DNA of 64,000 nucleotides from Microbacterium rhizomatis (lineage in GTDB: Bacteria; Actinomycetota; Actinomycetes; Actinomycetales; Microbacteriaceae). A model generated the notes under the pieces. The model was not told the origin of the DNA, did not search any database, and was given only the letters and a program-made list of their open reading frames with translations. This document shows, one piece after another, positions 52,681 to 64,000 of this stretch. Where the stretch lies: NCBI RefSeq assembly GCF_008710745.1, contig NZ_VYSA01000005.1, forward strand, positions 62,001 through 126,000, in the 5' to 3' direction. Both the position numbers and the translations under genes were made by a program. The stretch's first letter is position 1. Each line of letters begins with the position of its first letter.

Positions 52681-53153
52681 ATGGCGACCGTGGTGGCAGA
52701 GCGTCACGCGGTCGCCGATGCGGAGGCCGCGGCGCCGCTGATCGTCTATTTCTCGAGCGTGTCGGGCAACACGGCACGCTTCGTGGAAAAGCTTCAGAAC
52801 GCAAAGCCTCAGCGGCAGACGGGTTCTCCCGCGCTGCGGATCCCGCTTCACGCGGGGGATGCTCCGCTCCGGGTGACCGAGCCGTTCGTGCTCGTCACTC
52901 CGACCTACGGCGGGGGACAGGGCAGGGGCGAAGAGCGGGGCGCTGTTCCCAAGCAGGTCATCCGCTTCCTCAATGACGAGGGCAACCGCTCCCTGCTGCG
53001 GGGAGTCATCTCCGCAGGAAACACCAATTTCGGCGAGGCGTTCTGCCTCGCCGGAGAGATCATCAGCCGCAAGTGCCACGTGCCGCACCTGTATCGGCTC
53101 GAGCTGTTCGGCACGCCCGAAGACGTGGATCGCGTGAGCGAAGGATTGGAACG

Positions 53154-53172
<19 letters not shown>
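52681..53172 (+). CDS. nrdI: Ribonucleotide reductase flavodoxin NrdI
   Basis: A 163-residue flavodoxin-like protein that supplies the oxidant for assembling the Mn2-tyrosyl radical in Nrd[20 protein letters not shown] is the FMN phosphate loop, LVTPTYGGG and [23 protein letters not shown] the flavin-facing loops. ATG 52681 is 5 bases after nrdH; an in-frame TTG 52672 overlaps the nrdH end. The gene runs 19 bases into nrdE. Confidence 0.95.
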
Positions 53173-56340
<3,168 letters not shown>

Positions 56341-56366
56341 TCTCAACGAACCTGACCACCGACGCG

Positions 56367-57065
56367 GTGACCCAGTTCGCCGTCCTCGACGCGCTGCTGG
56401 CCGGGGCGTATGAATCGGGCATCACCGTCGCGGAGGTGCGCGATCGCGGAGATTTCGGGATCGGATGCTGTGAGCACCTCGGCGGCGAAGTCATCATCCT
56501 CGACGGCGCGGTGTACGAATGCACCGTCGACGCTCCGCCGGCGCGTATGGCCGACGACGACATCCTTCCGTTCGTCGACGTGTGCCCGTCGCGCGACGTG
56601 CCGGGCGTCGACGTCGTCGACGCCGACCTGCCGGCGCTGACCGCCGCGATCGAGTCAGAGCTCGTCAGCCGCAACCTGTTCCACGCCGTGCGCGTCGACG
56701 GTGTGGTCGCGACGCTGCGGATCCGCGTGACGCGGCGGCAGCAGCATCCGTACCGGCCGCTCGCCGACGTCACCCGCGACCAGGTCGAGACCGAGCTGGC
56801 CGGCATCCGCGGAACACTCGTCGGGTTCTGGGCGCCGTCGATCTACCAGGGCATCACGGTCGCGGGGCTGCACCTGCACTTCCTGGCCGACGACCGGAGC
56901 GTCGGTGGCCATGTGCTGGAGGCGACCATCGGAGTGGGGCAGCTGAGGGTGGTCGCGTATCCGCGCTTCCACCTGCACCTGCCGACCGACCCGCACTTCC
57001 TGCGCACGGAGCTCACGCACGACGATGATCACCGCATCGTCACCGTCGAAGGCGGGGCGCGCTGA
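56367..57065 (+). CDS. budA: Alpha-acetolactate decarboxylase
   Basis: A 232-residue zinc enzyme that decarboxylates 2-acetolactate to acetoin. Family marks are VAEVRDRGDFGIGCCEHLGGEVIILDGAVYE, VGFWAPSIYQGITVAGLHLHFLADDRSVGGHVLE with the zinc His residues, and LPTDPHFL near the end. The start GTG 56367 lies 26 bases after nrdF, so read-through from the nrd operon is possible. A 2-oxoacid decarboxylase lies nearby on the other strand, but no acetolactate synthase gene is in view. Confidence 0.9.
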   Translation: MTQFAVLDALLAGAYESGITVAEVRDRGDFGIGCCEHLGGEVIILDGAVYECTVDAPPARMADDDILPFVDVCPSRDVPGVDVVDADLPALTAAIESELVSRNLFHAVRVDGVVATLRIRVTRRQQHPYRPLADVTRDQVETELAGIRGTLVGFWAPSIYQGITVAGLHLHFLADDRSVGGHVLEATIGVGQLRVVAYPRFHLHLPTDPHFLRTELTHDDDHRIVTVEGGAR

Positions 57066-57076
57066 GTCGGCAGTCG

Positions 57077-57832
57077 TCAGCCGGATGCTGTCGAGCCGAC
57101 CCGTTCCGGTTCCCCGAGCACGCTGTGCGCGAGGAGCGATGACCCCGCGACGGCCGCCGGCATCACGATGACCGCGCCGAGCGGCACCAGGAAGCAGAGC
57201 TGGGTCGCGACGCCGAAACCGAGCACGCGGCCGCGGTGCGCGCGCAAGAGGGCGCGCCGGGACCGTGCATCCAGGCCTCGAGCAGTGAGGGCGCGCGACG
57301 ACAGTTCGTCGGCGATGAGCCACCCGGCCAGGGCCGTGCCGATGATCGCGGCGAGGACGCTGCCGACGACGGGGACGAACCCGATGAGCCCGGCCGCGAG
57401 TGCGACGAGCACGCCGCGGGCGATGAGGCTCAGCCCGTCGGCGACCGAGCGCCAGAACCCGTAGCGGCCGTCGGGCACAGCTCCGCCGAGGTCTGTCTCG
57501 ACCGCCCGCCAGATCCGGTCGTAGAACGGTTCGCCCACGATGAGGGTGAGGGCCGTGAAGGTCACCGCGGCGACCACGATCGCCGCACCGAAGACCGCGG
57601 TGCCGACGGCGACGCGCAGCAGTGTCGACCAGAAGCCGGGCCAGCCGTCTGCGAACGGCGTCAGCCCGTCGGCGATGGCCGGAGCCTCGACGCCGAGCAC
57701 GATGAGGCCGCCGAGCAGCACGACACTCACGATCGCTGCGGGCAGGAGTCCCCGCGCCATCACCCAGGGCCGGCGGCGCCACCAGCCGAAGCCGCGGAGC
57801 AGCATCCCGATTCCGTTCCCGAACTCGCGCAT
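57077..57832 (-). CDS. EI24/CysZ-like membrane protein
   Basis: A 251-residue integral membrane protein of the EI24 domain family, which includes the sulfate permease CysZ. The early RGFGWWRRRPWVMARGLLPAAIVSVVLLGGLIVL, then FWSTLLRVAVGTAVFGAAIVVAAVTFTALTLIVGEPFYDRIW and GFVPVVGSVLAAIIGTALAGWLIADEL are characteristic. No sulfate gene is near, so sulfate transport is only a possibility. It directly follows the decarboxylase gene (5-base gap). Confidence 0.85.
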   Translation of the reverse strand: MREFGNGIGMLLRGFGWWRRRPWVMARGLLPAAIVSVVLLGGLIVLGVEAPAIADGLTPFADGWPGFWSTLLRVAVGTAVFGAAIVVAAVTFTALTLIVGEPFYDRIWRAVETDLGGAVPDGRYGFWRSVADGLSLIARGVLVALAAGLIGFVPVVGSVLAAIIGTALAGWLIADELSSRALTARGLDARSRRALLRAHRGRVLGFGVATQLCFLVPLGAVIVMPAAVAGSSLLAHSVLGEPERVGSTASG

Positions 57833-57837
57833 CGCCC

Positions 57838-59544
57838 TCAGCGTGCGGTTGTCGTCGCCGCTGCCGGGCGGTTCGCAGCTGCCGCAGCCGCGGCGACGGC
57901 GCGGAGCACGGGCGGAACGTCTCCGGCGGGCGTCACAGCCTGGATGAGGGTGAGCCCATCGGCCTCGCGGGCGGCGGCGAGAGCGGCCGCCAGTGCGCCG
58001 ACCGAATCGACGCGTTCGCCGTGCGCGGTGCCGGCCGGATCCATCGCCCGCATGAGTGCGACCCAATCCCATCGGGCGATGTCGTTGTACTCCTCCTGCA
58101 GGCCGTGGATCACCCGCTCGACGGCGTAACCGGCGTTGTCGACGACCACGATGATCGCGGGGATGCGGTGGCGGAGGATCGTGCCGAGCTCCGCGATCGT
58201 GAGCTGGGCCGCTCCGTCGCCGATCAGGAGCACCGGTCGGCGCTCCGGGCGGGCGAGCGCCGCGCCGAGCAACGCAGGGAGCGTGAAGCCGATCGACGCC
58301 CACAGCGGCTGGCCGATGAGCGTGACATCGTGCGGAAGCCGGTGCCCGGCGATTCCGTAGAACGAGGTTCCCTGGTCGGCCAGAACCGTGTCGCCCGCGC
58401 GCAGGAACGCGGTGACCTGCTGCCACAGCGTCGCCTGCGACAGCCTCGCATCGAGGGCGGCCTCGCGCCCCGCTTCGGCGGCGACGTTCGGTGTCGCGGG
58501 GTGGACCAGCTGCAGATGGGCGTGGGCGTCGATGACCGCGGCGGTCACGGCATCCAGCGCGTCTGCCATCGCGAGCGGTTCGAACCGTTCGTCGGCGATG
58601 CGGGTCGACTCACCGCGGATGTCGATCGTGCGGCCGAGATCGATGTGCTGCGAGAAGAAGCCGCTCGTCAGATCGGTGAACTGCACGCCCGCCATCACGA
58701 GCACGTCGGAATCTTCGATCACGGTCCGCACGGCCGTGTCACTCGCCGTGCCGAGGTACGACCCGAGGTACGCGGCCGCGGACTCGTCGACCACGCGCCT
58801 GCCCCACAGAAGCGTGGCGTGTCGCACGCCCTCGCTGAGGAGGCGGTGCAGTGCGTCCTGCGCGTCGAGACGTGCGACCAGGATGTCGGCGAGCGCGGCG
58901 ATGCTCCGCGCCGAGGCGAGCCGTTCAGCGACCGCGGAGCGGAAGCGGTCGAGCACCGCAGGATCGGTGATCGACGGATGCTCGGGCAGAGGCCCGGTCG
59001 CGCGCTCGGCGGCCAATTCGGAGACGTCGGCGGGGATCACGAGGTACCCGGGCAGGCGGCGATCGCGCGTCGCCGTGATCACCCGGTCGATCTCGGCCGT
59101 CGAAGTCGCCGCCGAATCGGCCCCCGACAGGACGGCCTGGACAGCGGTCACCTCGGCCGTCATGCGTGCGAAGTGCGCGAAGTCGCCGTCGCCCAGGGAG
59201 TGGTGGGTGGCTCGCCCCGCCGCCTGGGTCGCGGTGGTCGGCGCCCCGACCACGTGGAGGACGGGCACGTGCTCGGCGAAGCTCCCGGCGACCGCATTGA
59301 TCGCCGACAGTTCACCCACCCCGAACGTGGTGCTCAACGCTGCGAATCCGTTGAGTCGCGCGTAGCCGTCGGCCGCATATCCGGCGCCGAGCTCGTTCGC
59401 GCACCCCACCCACTCGATGAGCGGATGTGCCTCGACGTGGTCGAGGAAACCGAGGGTGAAGTCGCCGGGCACCCCGAACAGATGCCGGACCCCGACCTCC
59501 GCCAGGCGGTCCAGGAGGTGGTCGGCCACGGTGTATTCACTCAT
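57838..59544 (-). CDS. Thiamine-dependent 2-oxoacid decarboxylase (indolepyruvate/phenylpyruvate type)
   Basis: A 568-residue ThDP enzyme. The N-terminal EVGVRHLFGVPGDFTLGFLDHVEAHPLIEWVGCANELGAGYAADGYAR carries the catalytic Glu. The ThDP site is GDGAAQLTIAELGTILRHRIPAIIVVVDNAGY with GDG and Asn. Alternatives are indolepyruvate, phenylpyruvate or branched 2-oxoacid decarboxylase; the sequence does not decide. Its start, MSEYTVADHLL, gives the normal length, and the open frame before it is not homologous. It may be co-transcribed with the EI24 gene. Confidence 0.9.
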   Translation of the reverse strand: MSEYTVADHLLDRLAEVGVRHLFGVPGDFTLGFLDHVEAHPLIEWVGCANELGAGYAADGYARLNGFAALSTTFGVGELSAINAVAGSFAEHVPVLHVVGAPTTATQAAGRATHHSLGDGDFAHFARMTAEVTAVQAVLSGADSAATSTAEIDRVITATRDRRLPGYLVIPADVSELAAERATGPLPEHPSITDPAVLDRFRSAVAERLASARSIAALADILVARLDAQDALHRLLSEGVRHATLLWGRRVVDESAAAYLGSYLGTASDTAVRTVIEDSDVLVMAGVQFTDLTSGFFSQHIDLGRTIDIRGESTRIADERFEPLAMADALDAVTAAVIDAHAHLQLVHPATPNVAAEAGREAALDARLSQATLWQQVTAFLRAGDTVLADQGTSFYGIAGHRLPHDVTLIGQPLWASIGFTLPALLGAALARPERRPVLLIGDGAAQLTIAELGTILRHRIPAIIVVVDNAGYAVERVIHGLQEEYNDIARWDWVALMRAMDPAGTAHGERVDSVGALAAALAAAREADGLTLIQAVTPAGDVPPVLRAVAAAAAAANRPAAATTTAR

Positions 59545-59617
59545 GAGACCACCCAACCACCTCAGAGCTCGCACTTCGGGAACATCTCCGGAGTCGCGGT
59601 GTCAGGGGTGTGCGAGC

Positions 59618-61201
59618 ATGACGAGAGTGAGCATCCCCCTCCTCCCCGCCGACGGTCCGGTCGTGCGGGTGACCGGCGGCGACGTGCGAGGGCTGCGCGC
59701 TGCGGAGCCGGACGGGATCGATTCGTGGCGCGGCATCCCGTATGCGGCGCCACCGGTCGGCGAACTGAGGTTTCGCGCTCCCGCTCCCGTCGTGGCCTGG
59801 TCGGGCATTCGCGACGCGACATCGTTCGGTCTCATGGCATCTCAGCAGGGTCCGGTTCGAGTAGCGCGCTCCACGTCTGTGGCGCCATCCTCGGGGGAGG
59901 ACTGCCTCACGATCAACGTGCACGCACCCGCGGAGCGCGGCAGCAAGCCGCTCCCGGTGATGGTGTTCATCCACGGCGGCGGCTACACCGCGGGCTCATC
60001 ACGTGACTTCTCGGGTCAGGGCGAAGAATTCGTCCGCACCGGGCGCGTGGTCTTCGTCAGCTTCAACTACCGACTCGGTGCGCTCGGCTACCTGGACTTC
60101 ACGCGCTACGCGAGCCGGCAGCATCCGTTCCAGAGCAATCTGGGTCTGCGCGATCAGGTGGCAGCTCTGCGCTGGGTGCGAGACAACATCGCGGCGTTCG
60201 ACGGCGACCCCAATCAGGTCACCGTCTTCGGCGAGTCGGCCGGAGGGAACGCCGTCACGACCCTCATGGCCGTGCCCGCGGCGCGGGGGTTGTTCGCGCG
60301 TGCGATCGCGCAGAGCCCGCCGCCCCACTCGGTGTACGCGCGCAAGGCCACCGGGCAGTGGGCGGGGGAGTTCGTCGGGATGCTGCGGCAGATCGTGAGC
60401 CGCCGTCAGGGCGCCGGCTCATCGGTGACACGCGACGTTCCGGCCCTCCTCGCCGGCGCCTCGACGGTCGATCTGCTCGCCGCCGCGGAGATCCTCCGCG
60501 TGCGCACGCCGATCACCTACCCCGGTGCGTTCCCGTTCGCGCCCGTCGTGGACGGGGACTTCCTTCCGGAGAGCCCTCTCGTCGCGTTTCGCGAGGGCCG
60601 GGCGCACAGGATCCCGCTCATCGTCGGCACGAACGACCGCGAAGGCTCGATCTTCCGGGGCCGCGTCGACATCCTGCCGCGGACGCCCGCGCGTATCCGA
60701 GCCCTGTTCGCGCGCGCCCCAGAGACGTCGCACGCCCCGATGCGGGCGGCATACCCGGGCATTCCCGGTCGGCGGTCGGGTGCCGACTTCGGCGCGGACT
60801 ACGGCTTCTGGTACCCCAGCACGCGTGTCACTGATTTCCACTCGCGGTACGCCGCGACCTTCGCGTACCGGTTCGATTTCGCTCCTCGTCTGCTCAAACT
60901 CGTCGGTCTGCACGCCACGCACGGCGTCGAGATGTTCGCACTGTTCGGTCGCGCGGACGAACCGATCGCGCGAGCCATGACATCACTCGGCGGCTATGAG
61001 CAGTACGTCGCGGCCGGTGAGCGGATGCGCGGGTTCTGGCTGAACTTCGCCGAGCGTTCGGAGCCCGGCCCCGAGTGGCCGTGCTACAGCGAAGCCACCC
61101 GATCCACACTCATCATCGACGCCGTCGACAGGGTCGTCGACGATCCTCGCGCCGTTCGCCGGCGTGCATGGAACGACTTCCTGCCGGAGCTCGCCGGCTG
61201 A
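59618..61201 (+). CDS. Carboxylesterase family (type B) protein
   Basis: A 527-residue serine esterase. SWRGIPYAAPPVGELRFRAP is the family N-terminus, HGGGYTAGSS the oxyanion hole, and FGESAGGNAVTTLMA carries Ser207. A late His lies in LHATHGVEMFALFG, and the EDCLTINVHAP block is conserved. No signal peptide is visible, so it is cytoplasmic. Start ATG 59618; GTG 59627 is possible. The physiological ester is unknown. Confidence 0.9.
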   Translation: MTRVSIPLLPADGPVVRVTGGDVRGLRAAEPDGIDSWRGIPYAAPPVGELRFRAPAPVVAWSGIRDATSFGLMASQQGPVRVARSTSVAPSSGEDCLTINVHAPAERGSKPLPVMVFIHGGGYTAGSSRDFSGQGEEFVRTGRVVFVSFNYRLGALGYLDFTRYASRQHPFQSNLGLRDQVAALRWVRDNIAAFDGDPNQVTVFGESAGGNAVTTLMAVPAARGLFARAIAQSPPPHSVYARKATGQWAGEFVGMLRQIVSRRQGAGSSVTRDVPALLAGASTVDLLAAAEILRVRTPITYPGAFPFAPVVDGDFLPESPLVAFREGRAHRIPLIVGTNDREGSIFRGRVDILPRTPARIRALFARAPETSHAPMRAAYPGIPGRRSGADFGADYGFWYPSTRVTDFHSRYAATFAYRFDFAPRLLKLVGLHATHGVEMFALFGRADEPIARAMTSLGGYEQYVAAGERMRGFWLNFAERSEPGPEWPCYSEATRSTLIIDAVDRVVDDPRAVRRRAWNDFLPELAG

Positions 61202-61221
61202 GCGAACGCACGTATCGCGAA

Positions 61222-61593
61222 TCAGTCGCGGCCCGGCAGCTCCTGCAGCGTCCACCGGTTTCCGTCAGGGTCGGCGAACGTGACGAATCGGCCCCACGCC
61301 TGCTCGTCGACGCCGTCGGCCTCGGCGCCCACCTCGCGCAAGTGCGCGAGCGCCTCGTCGGCATCCGGTACGACGACCTGGATCGTGTTCTGCTGTCCGG
61401 GTTCGAGCGTGATGCCCAGCCCCTCGCCGAACGCGATCGAGCACGCAGAACCCGGGGGAGTCATCTGCACGAACCGCAGCCCCTCGAACGGCACCTGGTC
61501 GTGGTCGGCATGGAATCCGATCCGCTCGTAGAACTCTTTGGCTGCGTCGACATCCGTCACCGGGACGAAGATGAGTTCGATCTTCCAGTCCAT
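61222..61593 (-). CDS. VOC/glyoxalase family protein
   Basis: A 123-residue single-domain protein of two beta-alpha-beta-beta-beta repeats. KIELIFVPVTDVDAAKEFYERIGF starts the first module, and TIQVVVPDADEALAHLREVGAEADGV the second, ending FADPDGNRWTLQELPG. Few of the strong metal ligands of glyoxalase I can be identified. Its function is therefore open; a bleomycin-resistance-like or dioxygenase-like role is possible. It is divergent from the MarR gene. Confidence 0.88.
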   Translation of the reverse strand: MDWKIELIFVPVTDVDAAKEFYERIGFHADHDQVPFEGLRFVQMTPPGSACSIAFGEGLGITLEPGQQNTIQVVVPDADEALAHLREVGAEADGVDEQAWGRFVTFADPDGNRWTLQELPGRD

Positions 61594-61708
61594 GATTGTC
61601 TCCTCTGAGGGGCTTGCACGGTATATCGCACGCTACGCGGCACTCCCGACATCGCGACCGGGCCCTCCTGCGATGACTAACATGGGCAGGCATGCGCGAA
61701 CCGGATGC

Positions 61709-61723
61709 CTGAACAGCGTTCAG
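61709..61723. promoter_or_regulatory. Palindrome upstream of the MarR gene
   Basis: CTGAAC-AGC-GTTCAG, six-base perfect arms, ends 18 bases before the GTG start and overlaps no coding sequence. It could be an autoregulatory site, though its sequence differs from the stronger palindrome at 62176. Confidence 0.4.
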
Positions 61724-61741
61724 AAAACGGGAGGAGGCGAC

Positions 61742-62176
61742 GTGGCTGCAGAACGACCGCCCTTCAGCCCGGTCATCGCGCTGCTGACCGTCTCGGCGGT
61801 GTGGGATTCCCAGCTGAACACCGCACTGCGCGACCTGGGACTCACAACGCGCAAGTACGGCCTGCTTGCACACGTGCAGGCAACGCCCGGCATCTCGTTC
61901 AGCGAGCTCGCCCGCCGCTCGCAGATCACCGTCCAGACCGCGCACACCGCTGTGCGCTCGCTCGCGGACGACGGACTCGTCGCCGACGCGATGGCGCTCG
62001 CGGGAGCGGCATCCGACCTCCGCGTCACCGAGAAGGGCGCTGCGGCGCTCGCCGAGGCCGATGCGCGGCTGGCACGCCTCGACGCCGCGCTCACCGCTGC
62101 CGATCGCGACCTGACCCAGGCGCTCGAGGGTCTGCACGAAGAGCCGTTCCGGGGCGCTCCGCCGGAGCACGGGTAA
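61742..62176 (+). CDS. MarR-family transcriptional regulator
   Basis: A 144-residue winged-helix protein. PVIALLTVSAVWDSQLNTALRDLGLTTRKYGLLAHVQATPGISFSELARRSQITVQTAHTAVRSLADDGLV covers the dimer helix and the DNA-recognition helix; the wing is AGAASDLRVTEKGAAAL. GGAGGAGG precedes the GTG start by 5 bases, so this start is firm. A perfect palindrome overlaps its stop and the promoter of the next gene, which it probably controls. Confidence 0.88.
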   Translation: MAAERPPFSPVIALLTVSAVWDSQLNTALRDLGLTTRKYGLLAHVQATPGISFSELARRSQITVQTAHTAVRSLADDGLVADAMALAGAASDLRVTEKGAAALAEADARLARLDAALTAADRDLTQALEGLHEEPFRGAPPEHG

Positions 62177-62196
62177 GCTTCAGTTATACTGAAGCT
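62176..62196. promoter_or_regulatory. MarR-type operator overlapping a -10 box
   Basis: AGCTTCAGT-TAT-ACTGAAGCT has perfect nine-base arms. Its centre contains TATACT (62185-62190), a near-consensus -10 box for the gene starting at 62240. A regulator bound here would mask that promoter. Confidence 0.75.
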
Positions 62197-62239
62197 GGGG
62201 CCGGAGATCCTGTTCCGGGTCCGAGATCCGAGGAGTACC

Positions 62240-62698
62240 GTGTTCCGCTCGCCCCTGTTCCTGTTCCGCACACTCGCGATCGCCGAGGCGATCTCGTGGA
62301 CGCTCCTCATCGGCGGACTCATCCTCCGGGCCACGAGCGGTCTGGCGATCGCCGTCACGATCGGCGGCGGCATCCACGGGTTCATCTTCCTGGCGTACGG
62401 CGCGACCGCCGTCCTCGTGGCCAAGAATCAGCGCTGGGATGCTCGGTCCACCGCGGTCGCCATCGTCAGCACACTCATCCCGTACGCGACGATCCCGGTG
62501 GAGATGTGGCTGCACCGGACGCGCCGCCTCGTCGGATCGTGGCGCCTCGAGGCGACCGCCGACCCACGCGATGCGGCGTGGCACGACCGGCTGATGCGGT
62601 GGTTCCTTCGTCGCCCGTGGATGCTCGGGGCCATCGTCGCCCTCGTACTCGTGGCGATCTTCGTGGTGCTGCTGGTGATCGGCCCGCCCGGTCGGTGA
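62240..62698 (+). CDS. DUF3817 family membrane protein
   Basis: A 152-residue integral membrane protein. Helices are FLFRTLAIAEAISWTLLIGGLILRAT, GGGIHGFIFLAYGATAVLVA, STLIPYATIPVEMWL and LGAIVALVLVAIFVVLLVIG. The conserved HGFIFLAY and early EAISW are DUF3817 marks. The start GTG 62240 is about 43 bases downstream of the predicted transcription start. Expression should follow the MarR gene upstream through the shared palindrome. Function unknown. Confidence 0.85.
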   Translation: MFRSPLFLFRTLAIAEAISWTLLIGGLILRATSGLAIAVTIGGGIHGFIFLAYGATAVLVAKNQRWDARSTAVAIVSTLIPYATIPVEMWLHRTRRLVGSWRLEATADPRDAAWHDRLMRWFLRRPWMLGAIVALVLVAIFVVLLVIGPPGR

Positions 62699-62724
62699 AC
62701 TCGGCGCCCGTCTCGGGGCTCGCC

Positions 62725-63000
62725 TCAGGGCGCGGGCATCTCGAGGGCGGCGACCCCCGGCATCCCGAACCATCGCCGGCCGTCATCGGCGATCACGGTC
62801 GTGGCGAGTACCTCCGTGCACGTCGCGCACCGTGCGACCAGGCCCATCGCCGAGACGTAGACGAGCGCCCGGGCGAGCACGTCGACCGTGCCGCAGTGCC
62901 GGCATCGCGCTTCGCGGGCGGTGAGGTCGGCGCCGAGGGCGTCGGCGAGCACTCCGGCCAGAGCGTTGCCGTCGAGGTGGCCTGCAGGAGTCGGGCACAT
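62725..63000 (-). CDS. DUF6510-type zinc-ribbon-like protein
   Basis: A 91-residue protein with two CxxC pairs, CRHCG and CATCTE, suggesting a metal-bound ribbon. DGNALAGVLADALGADLTAREARCRHCG is typical of the small third gene that often follows sulfite-oxidase-like and ferredoxin-reductase-like genes in actinobacteria. The start ATG overlaps the reductase stop (ATGA). It may mature or partner the oxidoreductase pair; this is inference from synteny. Confidence 0.75.
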   Translation of the reverse strand: MCPTPAGHLDGNALAGVLADALGADLTAREARCRHCGTVDVLARALVYVSAMGLVARCATCTEVLATTVIADDGRRWFGMPGVAALEMPAP

Positions 63001-63749
63001 CACGCGCCTCCGAATCGCTCGGTGCGGATCGACGATCCACGGTGCCCCGCTGCCGTGAGCCAGTCCGCCACGGTCTCGACGAAAGCCGTCGGCCCGCAGA
63101 CGTACACGAGAGGATCGGATGCCGCGGGCCACACGACCTCGTCCAGCCGGTCCCGTGTCACCCGCCCGGTGACCCCGGCCCACCCCGCCGGCGCTCGGCG
63201 CGTGTAGACGTAGTCGACCTCGACCGAGCTCGGCGGCAGCGCGGAGAACTCGCGGCGGAAGAAGACGTCGTCAGGGGTGCGCACGGAATACAGCAGCCGG
63301 AACGGGCTCGCGTCACCCGCCCGCGCGTGCGCCTCGGCGATCGCGTAAAGGGGGACGACTCCCGACCCGCCGGCGATGAGCTGCACCGGTCGAGGCTGAT
63401 CTGTCGGCTGCCAGATGAAGAATGCGCCGAGGGGTCCGTGCAGCTCGAGCTGGTCGCCCACCTGGAGGTCTTCCACCAGGAAGGGCGAGACCTCGCCGTC
63501 GGGCACCTCGTCGACGGCGAGCACGACCTGTGTGCCTTCGCCCGACGACGCGATGGAGTACGAGCGCGATGCCTGGTACCCGTCGGGGGCGGTGAGGCGC
63601 ACATCGACGTGCGCGCCGGGATCGTTGCCCGGCCAGGTCGGCACTTCGAACGTCAGGCGGCGCGCACTGGAGGTCTCGGGGACGGCGGCGACGACCGTTG
63701 CAGTGTGCCACGCCGCGGGGCGCCGCGGGGTCAGCGGCGAGGATGTCAC
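63000..63749 (-). CDS. Ferredoxin-reductase-type FAD oxidoreductase
   Basis: A 249-residue flavoprotein. [11 protein letters not shown] is the FAD-binding RxYS motif, [13 protein letters not shown] the next strand, and [17 protein letters not shown] the NAD(P)-binding start. [19 protein letters not shown] is the late nucleotide motif. It lacks an iron-sulfur domain. GTG 63749 overlaps the upstream stop and is the only start giving the known N-terminus. It probably shuttles electrons to or from the molybdopterin partner. Confidence 0.88.
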   Translation of the reverse strand: MTSSPLTPRRPAAWHTATVVAAVPETSSARRLTFEVPTWPGNDPGAHVDVRLTAPDGYQASRSYSIASSGEGTQVVLAVDEVPDGEVSPFLVEDLQVGDQLELHGPLGAFFIWQPTDQPRPVQLIAGGSGVVPLYAIAEAHARAGDASPFRLLYSVRTPDDVFFRREFSALPPSSVEVDYVYTRRAPAGWAGVTGRVTRDRLDEVVWPAASDPLVYVCGPTAFVETVADWLTAAGHRGSSIRTERFGGA

Positions 63750-64000
63750 CAGTAGCGCTCCTCTTTCCAGGGGTCGCCGTGCAGGTGGTAGCCGTTCTGC
63801 TCCCAGAAGCCGGGATCGTCTCGGGGCATCGTCACGAGGCCGTGGATCCACTTCGCGCTCTTCCAGAAGTACAAGTGCGGCACGAGCAGCCGCGCAGGGC
63901 CGCCGTGCTCGGGATCGAGAGGCTCTCCGTCGGCCTCGAACGCGATCCAGCTCTTTCCGCCGAGAAGATCGGCCATCGGCACGTTGGTCGTGTACCCGCC
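63746..64000 (-). CDS. Sulfite oxidase-like molybdopterin oxidoreductase, C-terminal part
   Basis: The frame enters from beyond the window; 84 residues are visible, with the sequence [53 protein letters not shown] typical of sulfite-oxidase-like proteins around the molybdopterin site and its end. The catalytic Cys lies outside. Its stop overlaps the reductase start, so it is the first of three coupled genes. The protein family often oxidises sulfite or reduces protein methionine sulfoxide; which applies is unknown. Confidence 0.88.
   Translation of the reverse strand, partial: GGYTTNVPMADLLGGKSWIAFEADGEPLDPEHGGPARLLVPHLYFWKSAKWIHGLVTMPRDDPGFWEQNGYHLHGDPWKEERYW

Noticed and set aside
59564..59600. 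GAACATCTCCGGAG sequence resembling the left end of repeat C
   Set aside because: No inverted right end and little further similarity; it is too short to count as a copy.

Overview
The window is high-GC actinobacterial chromosome, most like Microbacterium or another Microbacteriaceae. Pointers are GC-biased codons throughout, an Lsr2 nucleoid protein, an LLM-class flavin monooxygenase of the F420-associated group, a class Ib nrdHIEF operon, several ABC sugar-uptake operons with LacI-type control, and many leaderless-looking promoters. I see about 61 protein genes (two cut by the window edges, one frameshifted), one tRNA-Ala(CGC), no rRNA, no CRISPR, and no recognisable transposase or phage gene.

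Layout. 1-7932: one co-directional sugar operon (binding protein, two permeases, NagB-like deaminase, GH3 glycosidase, NagK/BadF-type kinase, GH4 glycosidase), most junctions overlapping or nearly so. 8082-12336: an amidohydrolase bracketed by two copies of a long palindrome, then a 954-residue APH/aminotransferase fusion. 12553-21518: small proteins, a PsuG/PfkB pair (pseudouridine breakdown), Lsr2, an Ogt homologue without its catalytic cysteine, a very large SF1-helicase-like protein with degenerate ATPase motifs, MscL, a zinc-ribbon protein and 5-formyl-THF cyclo-ligase. 21629-34011: GalU, GNAT, LLM monooxygenase, tRNA-Ala, type III glutamine synthetase, acyl-CoA ligase, a frameshifted DUF559-type gene, a methyltransferase and a YbaK-type deacylase.

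32095-38518: a second sugar system; a LacI regulator is divergent from an operon of lipoprotein binding protein, two permeases and a glycogen-debranching-type glycosidase, with a strong promoter and two operator-like palindromes between them. 38579-45328: histidine utilisation; an IclR regulator is divergent from hutH-hutU-hutI, followed by convergent SixA-like phosphatase and hutG. 45338-52059: assorted genes (GGCT-like, DUF445, acyl-CoA dehydrogenase-like, alpha/beta hydrolase, intradiol dioxygenase-like lipoprotein, MFS). 52439-56340: nrdH-nrdI-nrdE-nrdF behind candidate NrdR boxes. 56367-61201: acetolactate decarboxylase, EI24 membrane protein, 2-oxoacid decarboxylase, carboxylesterase. 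61222-64000: VOC protein, MarR regulator plus DUF3817 gene sharing an operator-like palindrome, and a three-gene sulfite-oxidase-like/ferredoxin-reductase/DUF6510 operon running off the end.

The window is mostly core metabolism. The less explained parts are the three families of intergenic palindromic elements (two of which bracket single genes), the degenerate helicase-like protein, the cysteine-less Ogt homologue, and an apparent excess of GCATCC/GGATGC, which often forces minority codons.
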